Of a stretch of 42,793 bases of DNA, positions 37,707 to 42,793 are shown in pieces (within the stretch, counting starts at the first letter, position 1; every line of letters begins with the position of its first letter). The notes beneath the pieces were generated by a model that did not search any database, was not told where the DNA came from, and saw only the letters and a program-made list of their open reading frames with translations. Location of the stretch: the NCBI GenBank assembly GCA_905235395.1, contig CAJOLN010000003.1:1-42793 (forward strand), read 5' to 3'. The translations under genes and the position numbers were made by a program. This DNA comes from an uncultured Synergistales bacterium. GTDB taxonomy: Bacteria > Synergistota > Synergistia > Synergistales > Aminobacteriaceae.

Positions 37707-39461
37707 TTACATGCCCCTGAAATCAATTGAATATGCCTTAGAAGCATACTCTCTGACTACCCTGTGTGTGTTGAAGAAACTTGCATCAAGGGCTATCGTA
37801 TGTCTCATCATGTCTACCCACTTGTCATGATTCTCATAGTACGTGGGGATAACTTTCTTTTCAAGTTTGTCGTATAAGTCTATTGCATCAAGGCTCTCAT
37901 CATAATGCGCTGATGCATTCTTCGCTTCTGCCTCGCTTGGTGCAGGCCCGATTGACCAGCCGGTTACATCTTCAATCCAGCCTTCAATCCACCAGCCGTC
38001 AAGAACACTGAAGTTCATTATACCGTTCATTGCGCATTTCATTCCTGATGTTCCGCTTGCTTCTCTTGGTCTCATCGGGGTATTCAGCCACACGTCTACG
38101 CCCTGTGTGAGAAGTGAGGCAATCTCCATGTTGTAATTATCAATGAATACTATCGTGATATCGTTCTTGAGTTCCTTTGAGGCTTTGCGGATTTTCTGAA
38201 GCAATCTCTTTCCGCCGTCATCATGAGGATGTGATTTACCTGCAAAAACAAACTGTACCTTCTTGCCTCCTGCTACTTTCTTCAGTCTCTCTATGTCCGA
38301 AAGCAACAAGTCCGCTCTCTTGTATGTCGCTGCTCTTCTCGCAAATCCTAATGTCAGTACATCAGGGTCAAGCTGTATTCCGTTGGTCTCAAGAATTCGT
38401 GCAAACAGTCTGAGTTTTGATGCCTGATGTGCAGACCAGAGTTCATCTTTTGGAATCGTAAGTGCCTGTACAAGTCTTCCGGGATCTAATTCCCAGCCAG
38501 GTATATGCTTGTTGTATAGCTTACGCATTCCTGAACTTATCCATGTCGTCGGGTGAATTCCATTCGTTACCCAGTCAACCGTTTCCATTTTGAACATTGC
38601 ATTGCTGACTTCTGCATGTTTCTTCGCAACACCGTTCACGTATCTGCTGTATCTCAGGCCCAGTTCAGTCATCGATACGCCGGGCTTATCTGGAATCATT
38701 CTGTGAATTGTTGCTTTTGCCTCAGCAGGGAAAACATCATCAATCATTCCGAAGTCAAAATAGTCATGGCCTGCAGGAACTGGCGTATGTGTTGTGAATA
38801 CTACCTGTTCACGGATCTTATCAGGGTCATAGTATCCAAGTTCGCGCATAAGTTCGAGCGTTAAGAATCCTGCGTGACCCTCGTTCAAATGGAACGTATC
38901 AATATTCATGTATCCGAGATCACGGAGCATTCTTAAACCTCCGACACCGAGAATAAATTCCTGACACAATCTGTAACGGTTATCGCCACCGTAAAGATAC
39001 CAGCATAATTTTCTGTCATCAGGGTGATTCGGTTCAATGTCCGTATCAAGGAAGTATACAGGCAATGGGTAACCTGTTGCGCCTATGCACTCATATACCC
39101 ATACTCCTACCTGAATCTCTCTGCCCTGTATTGTAATTTTCACTCTGTTGGGAAGTAACGTTAACTCCTTCGCGGGATTCCATACAACCGGCTTCTCTTT
39201 CTGCCAGTCCTCTTCGTTGAACTCCTGAACAAAATATCCCTTGCGGTATAACAGTGTTACTCCCGCCATTGGTACCCCTAGATCTGCGGCACTCTTTAAA
39301 ATGTCGCCCGCCAGTACACCTAATCCTCCTGAGTATGTGGGGATTGACTCTTTGAGGCCGACTTCCATTGAGAAATAAGCCACAGGTCGGAAGGCAGGAT
39401 CATTTTCCATGAGCGTCCTTAATGAATTGCCTAAGTCGCTTCGGTGCAGTCTTTGAATCAT
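37707..39461 (-). CDS. glgP: Alpha-glucan (glycogen) phosphorylase, short type
   Basis: VAYFSMEVGLKESIPTYSGGLGVLAGD...HLNEGHAGF...EASGTSGMKCAMNG. Confidence 0.93.
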   Translation of the reverse strand: MIQRLHRSDLGNSLRTLMENDPAFRPVAYFSMEVGLKESIPTYSGGLGVLAGDILKSAADLGVPMAGVTLLYRKGYFVQEFNEEDWQKEKPVVWNPAKELTLLPNRVKITIQGREIQVGVWVYECIGATGYPLPVYFLDTDIEPNHPDDRKLCWYLYGGDNRYRLCQEFILGVGGLRMLRDLGYMNIDTFHLNEGHAGFLTLELMRELGYYDPDKIREQVVFTTHTPVPAGHDYFDFGMIDDVFPAEAKATIHRMIPDKPGVSMTELGLRYSRYVNGVAKKHAEVSNAMFKMETVDWVTNGIHPTTWISSGMRKLYNKHIPGWELDPGRLVQALTIPKDELWSAHQASKLRLFARILETNGIQLDPDVLTLGFARRAATYKRADLLLSDIERLKKVAGGKKVQFVFAGKSHPHDDGGKRLLQKIRKASKELKNDITIVFIDNYNMEIASLLTQGVDVWLNTPMRPREASGTSGMKCAMNGIMNFSVLDGWWIEGWIEDVTGWSIGPAPSEAEAKNASAHYDESLDAIDLYDKLEKKVIPTYYENHDKWVDMMRHTIALDASFFNTHRVVREYASKAYSIDFRGM

Positions 39462-39550
39462 GTGTTTCTACATAGCTCCTTTCTGGTTTAAAGCAGACGG
39501 GCAAATTTGTTTTTCTACCACCTGCAAGAATTTTTTGAAATGGCTTTTGC

Positions 39551-39582
39551 TTTTGTTTTAGAAATTATCTCATAAAACAAAG
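39551..39582. repeat. AT-rich inverted repeat TTTGTTTTA-12 nt-TAAAACAAA
   Basis: 39552-39560 and 39573-39581 are exact reverse complements; between divergent glgP and glf. Confidence 0.55.
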
Positions 39583-39751
39583 TTTTTTGCGATTTTTATT
39601 TACTTCCCACTTTCATGGACTTATGTACAAATTATTTCACCAAAAATTTTTGCAGCAATATTCACGCGATGACACTTGCGAAAATTGAATGATATTCGCG
39701 GGCAGTATGGTATGCTGTCACATAATCTTTCATATCAAGGTGATAATTTTT

Positions 39752-40855
39752 ATGTATGACTATCTCATCGTAGGTTCTGGTTTATTCGGATCAATCATCG
39801 CTCACGAAGCAAAGAAGCGAAGCAAATCCGTAATCGTAATTGAGAAACGCAGTCACATCGGAGGAAATATCTACACGGAAAACGTAAACGGAATTCATGT
39901 TCACACTTACGGAGCACATATCTTTCACACAAACACAAAACGCGCATGGGAATATGTGAATCAATTTGCAGAGTTCAACAGGTTCACGAACTCACCAATT
40001 GCAAATTTCAACGGTGAAATATATTCACTGCCTTTCAGCATGTACACGTTCAATAAAATGTGGGGCGTAAAAACTCCCGAAGAAGCTCGTGAACGAATCG
40101 AAACACAGCGCAGAGAATCAGGCATAACGAATCCGTCTAACCTCGAAGAACAGGCAATCAGTCTTGTAGGACATGATATATATGAACGTCTCATCAAAGG
40201 CTACACTGAAAAGCAATGGGGCAGGCCATGTTCAGAACTTCCTGCATTCATCATAAAGCGTCTTCCTGTAAGATTCACTTACGATAACAATTATTTCAAC
40301 GCATTGTATCAGGGCATTCCAATTGAAGGCTACACTCACATAATCGAAAAACTTCTTGAAGGCTGTGACGTGAGATTAAACTGTGATTACCTTGAACACA
40401 AAAACGAATTAGAATCTCTGGCTGAAAAAATTATATTCACTGGTCAGATTGATGCATATTTTGGCTATGAGCTTGGCACCCTCGAATACAGAACCTTACG
40501 ATTTGAAACATCAATCATGAATGACACGAATAACTTTCAGGGTAATGCTGTCGTGAATTACACAAGCAAAGATATTCCCTATATGCGTTCAATTGAACAT
40601 AAGCACTTTTATCCTGGACTTGAGACATCTTCAACTGTTGTTACACGTGAATACAGTTCAGCATGGAAGGCAGGAGATGAACCATATTATCCCGTCAATG
40701 ATGACAGGAACACAAAACTATATGAAGCATACAGACAGCTTGCATGTGAACGATGCCCTGATGTCCTGTTCGGAGGAAGATTAGGTGAGTATAAATATTA
40801 CGATATGGATCAGATTGTGATTCGTGCGCTTGAAGTCTCAGATCAAATATCGTAA
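39752..40855 (+). CDS. glf: UDP-galactopyranose mutase
   Basis: YDYLIVGSGLFGSIIAHEAKKRSKSVIVIEKRSHIGGNIYTE...GAHIFHT...GYTEKQWG. Confidence 0.95.
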   Translation: MYDYLIVGSGLFGSIIAHEAKKRSKSVIVIEKRSHIGGNIYTENVNGIHVHTYGAHIFHTNTKRAWEYVNQFAEFNRFTNSPIANFNGEIYSLPFSMYTFNKMWGVKTPEEARERIETQRRESGITNPSNLEEQAISLVGHDIYERLIKGYTEKQWGRPCSELPAFIIKRLPVRFTYDNNYFNALYQGIPIEGYTHIIEKLLEGCDVRLNCDYLEHKNELESLAEKIIFTGQIDAYFGYELGTLEYRTLRFETSIMNDTNNFQGNAVVNYTSKDIPYMRSIEHKHFYPGLETSSTVVTREYSSAWKAGDEPYYPVNDDRNTKLYEAYRQLACERCPDVLFGGRLGEYKYYDMDQIVIRALEVSDQIS

Positions 40856-41361
40856 TCTTTGAATGCGTTCGGGTCTAATGATTTCACTTCGACAACTTCA
40901 CGGACATTCACACAGAAATTATTCACTATCATTAAGCGTGCTAGTATATGACCGTCTATTAATATAATGTGCTTTTCCTTAGCGTAATCCTGTGCGGGCT
41001 TTGAAAAATTTGCATTCGTCACAAGAAGTCCGCGCCCTGCTTTCCGTGTCACTGCATCTCCGAACGTCTGCATGTTCCAGCTCGTGATTATGCTTCCCTT
41101 TTCGAGCTTGCGTGTCTGAATGTATATCGGCATGTATCCGGGTCTGTCCTCAATTATGATTCCCTGAATCGCTGACAGGCTGATACGTCTCTTTGCGTTC
41201 TTGTAAACTTCATAACCCATGCGTATTAACAGGTCTGTGATGAGCTGCTCAAAACCAGCAGGTGACAGTTCATTCACCCTCGAAAGAATCTGCTGCACTA
41301 AATGCTCATAATCCGAAGTATCATTGCCGTTTACATTGAAATTCAAACCCATATTCTGCAC
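40843..41361 (-). CDS. Mrr-type restriction endonuclease-like domain protein, catalytic residues apparently substituted
   Basis: SPAGFEQLITDLLIRMGY...AIQGIIIEDRPGYMPIYIQTRK...GRGLLVTNANFSKPAQDYAKEKHIILIDGHILARLMI matches the Mrr_cat layout. Confidence 0.75.
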   Translation of the reverse strand: MQNMGLNFNVNGNDTSDYEHLVQQILSRVNELSPAGFEQLITDLLIRMGYEVYKNAKRRISLSAIQGIIIEDRPGYMPIYIQTRKLEKGSIITSWNMQTFGDAVTRKAGRGLLVTNANFSKPAQDYAKEKHIILIDGHILARLMIVNNFCVNVREVVEVKSLDPNAFKDYDI

Positions 41362-41367
41362 AACGCC

Positions 41368-41892
41368 TTAATCTTTCACGTAATTATATGGTATTCCCGC
41401 AAATATCTCTATTACTTCATCTGCCTCTGATGCAATCATAATTTCAAGTTCTGCAAGTGTCTTCATGTATTGTTCTGTGAATTCATCATATGCAGTTACA
41501 TCACAGAATATATCATCAGCAACAACAATTACATTCATGGCCTTATGTCTTATTATCTCAAGTTCAGAATGTATTTTCTCAATCACATATTCTGAATCAT
41601 AAACGCGTTCACCTCTGAACATTTCATTTGCTGTCCATGCTGTTAAGCTCTCAATCATTACATCTGCTCCTTCAGGAAGATTCACGTTTCCTAAATCACA
41701 TTCACTTTCAAACGTAACGAAGCCTTTATCTTTGCGTCTCTCCTTATGTATTCTTACCCTCTCTTTCATTTCATCATCTGTGATTCCCGAAACAGCTATG
41801 TATATCTTCAATGAACCTGCAAATTCTTCAAGTCTTGTCTCAGCATATGAACTCTTACCGCTCTTTGATGAACCAGAAATGAATATCAACAT
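41368..41892 (-). CDS. CobU-like adenosylcobinamide kinase/guanylyltransferase family protein, divergent
   Basis: ISGSSKSGKSSYAE P-loop, DDEMKERVRIHKERRKDKGFVTFE, ESLTAWTANEM, EADEVIEIFAGIPYNY. Confidence 0.7.
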   Translation of the reverse strand: MLIFISGSSKSGKSSYAETRLEEFAGSLKIYIAVSGITDDEMKERVRIHKERRKDKGFVTFESECDLGNVNLPEGADVMIESLTAWTANEMFRGERVYDSEYVIEKIHSELEIIRHKAMNVIVVADDIFCDVTAYDEFTEQYMKTLAELEIMIASEADEVIEIFAGIPYNYVKD

Positions 41893-41978
41893 GACTGCTA
41901 TAATAGCTTAAAATACATCTTAAAGATATTAACAGATTCAGAGATCAGAGAAATCTTTTCGGAGGCATAAATTAAATA

Positions 41979-42518
41979 ATGACTGGCAAAGGTCATCGTC
42001 TTTCTACAGCAGCATTTGTTCTCGGCACAACAAGTTCACCCTTAGCGGCACTATTCAGCTTTATGGGAAGTACGTTTCCTGATTCATCAGAGTATATGTT
42101 CTTCGGAAAAAAACGCAACCGCTATCACCGACGCTATACACACTGGTTTGTGATATGGCTCGTATTAGCTTATGTATGTTTCATGCGTTCGGGCTGGATC
42201 GTTCCGAGATTATCAAGCCTCATTGACGGCCGTAATGCACACTATGATGTTTGGAGCTGTGCGGGCTTCTGGTTCATGGGGTGCCTGCTTCACATTCTCG
42301 AAGATGCTTTCTGCGGAAAAGTTCCGTTCCTTCGTCCCTGGAAACGTGATGTAGGTATGCATATATTTCACATGTCAAAAAAGATAGGCGAGATGAGCAT
42401 AGGAGAAATTAACTTTGTGTTGTGCTGTATGGGAATATCATTCGTGGCTTATCTTGTCAGAACATTCACTGCTGAGAGCTTCATGACGTTCATCATTAAT
42501 ATCTGGAGGAGCATATAG
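41979..42518 (+). CDS. YdjM/DUF457-type membrane-bound metal-dependent hydrolase-like protein
   Basis: GKGHRLSTAAFVLG...FPDSSEYMFF...HRRYTHW...GCLLHILEDAFCGKVPFLRPW. Confidence 0.75.
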   Translation: MTGKGHRLSTAAFVLGTTSSPLAALFSFMGSTFPDSSEYMFFGKKRNRYHRRYTHWFVIWLVLAYVCFMRSGWIVPRLSSLIDGRNAHYDVWSCAGFWFMGCLLHILEDAFCGKVPFLRPWKRDVGMHIFHMSKKIGEMSIGEINFVLCCMGISFVAYLVRTFTAESFMTFIINIWRSI

Positions 42519-42547
42519 CATTCAGTGTCAAATTTTATACGCTTACC

Positions 42548-42676
42548 ATGTCAATAACACAAGGAATGAAAAAGCAAAGGAATTGTGCTAAAATACAGTT
42601 TGTATATCGAATTATTTTAGCATGGCCAACATTGGTGGTCTTCCCTTTGCTATTGTCTCATTATAGCATAAGTTAA
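42548..42676 (+). CDS. Possible 42-aa small hydrophobic ORF (low confidence)
   Basis: MSITQGMKKQRNCAKIQFVYRIILAWPTLVVFPLLLSHYSIS; basic N-terminus, hydrophobic core; no convincing SD. Confidence 0.15.
   Translation: MSITQGMKKQRNCAKIQFVYRIILAWPTLVVFPLLLSHYSIS
42586..42622. repeat. 10-bp inverted repeat TGCTAAAATA-17 nt-TATTTTAGCA
   Basis: 42586-42595 and 42613-42622 are exact reverse complements. Confidence 0.65.
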
Positions 42677-42691
42677 AACGGTAATGTTGGC
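42625..42691 (+). promoter_or_regulatory. Candidate structured leader: long hairpin GCCAACATT...AATGTTGGC enclosing a GCTAT/ATAGC hairpin
   Basis: 42625-42633 pairs with 42683-42691; U tract and SD AGGAGG follow. Confidence 0.45.
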
Positions 42692-42725
42692 TGTGTATAT
42701 ATTTTTTTCAGGAGGAAATTGTTTT

Positions 42726-42793
42726 ATGCGCACAAACATAAAGCTGATGAGTGTCGTTGTGATTATCATGATGTTCTTCACAATTGCCACAGG
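42726..42793 (+). CDS. Secreted or membrane protein, N-terminal fragment, runs off the right edge
   Basis: SD AGGAGGAAATTGTTTT-ATG; MRTNIKLMSVVVIIMMFFTIAT signal-peptide-like. Confidence 0.65.
   Translation, partial: MRTNIKLMSVVVIIMMFFTIAT

Noticed and set aside
39685-39716. glf promoter TTGAAT...TATGCT
   Set aside because: Spacer is about 20 nt and hexamers are weak; not enough to call.
40843-41892. Restriction-modification or defence island at the Mrr-like gene
   Set aside because: No methyltransferase, helicase or toxin-antitoxin partner is visible, and the nuclease core appears degenerate.
1-42793. tRNA/rRNA genes, CRISPR arrays, IS elements or prophage
   Set aside because: No cloverleaf-like tRNA motifs, spaced repeat arrays, transposase or phage proteins seen; by-eye search only, so tRNAscan-SE and similar tools should confirm.

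Overview
The window is mostly an ordinary bacterial core region, with some accessory regulation around it. From about 1.27 to 24.08 kb (+ strand) there is one unbroken co-directional gene string: str (rpsL-rpsG-fusA-tuf), S10, spc and alpha ribosomal clusters, including secY, adk, map, a KOW-domain gene, infA, rpoA and rplQ. It runs on into a fused two-domain ECF transporter ATPase, ecfT, an SGNH hydrolase and truA. Next come a cold-shock gene (-) and a TPP-riboswitch-led thiamin salvage operon (thiM, thiE, HAD phosphatase, thiD-tenA fusion, thiN). After that are an orphan amino-acid binding protein, a lipoprotein, a TVP38/TMEM64 protein, a phospholipase-D family protein, an aminotransferase, mnmA, a glycogen cluster (glgP-glgA-glgC, - strand), glf, an Mrr-like protein, a CobU-like protein and a YdjM-like membrane protein. 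Partial secreted-protein genes sit at both edges. I saw no tRNA, rRNA, CRISPR array, prophage or transposon. I did not find a clearly new defence or mobile system. The observations most worth checking are: (1) the rpsL leader, where a strong SD lies about 66 nt upstream of the GTG start and a hairpin could bring it close; (2) a long strand-swap pairing between the TPP aptamer and its expression platform; (3) an Mrr-like protein whose PD-(D/E)xK catalytic residues look substituted; (4) an operon-encoded candidate thiamin-monophosphate phosphatase; (5) a structured leader, possibly with a small hydrophobic ORF, at the right edge. Gene order and sequence flavour suggest Synergistota, but that is inference only.
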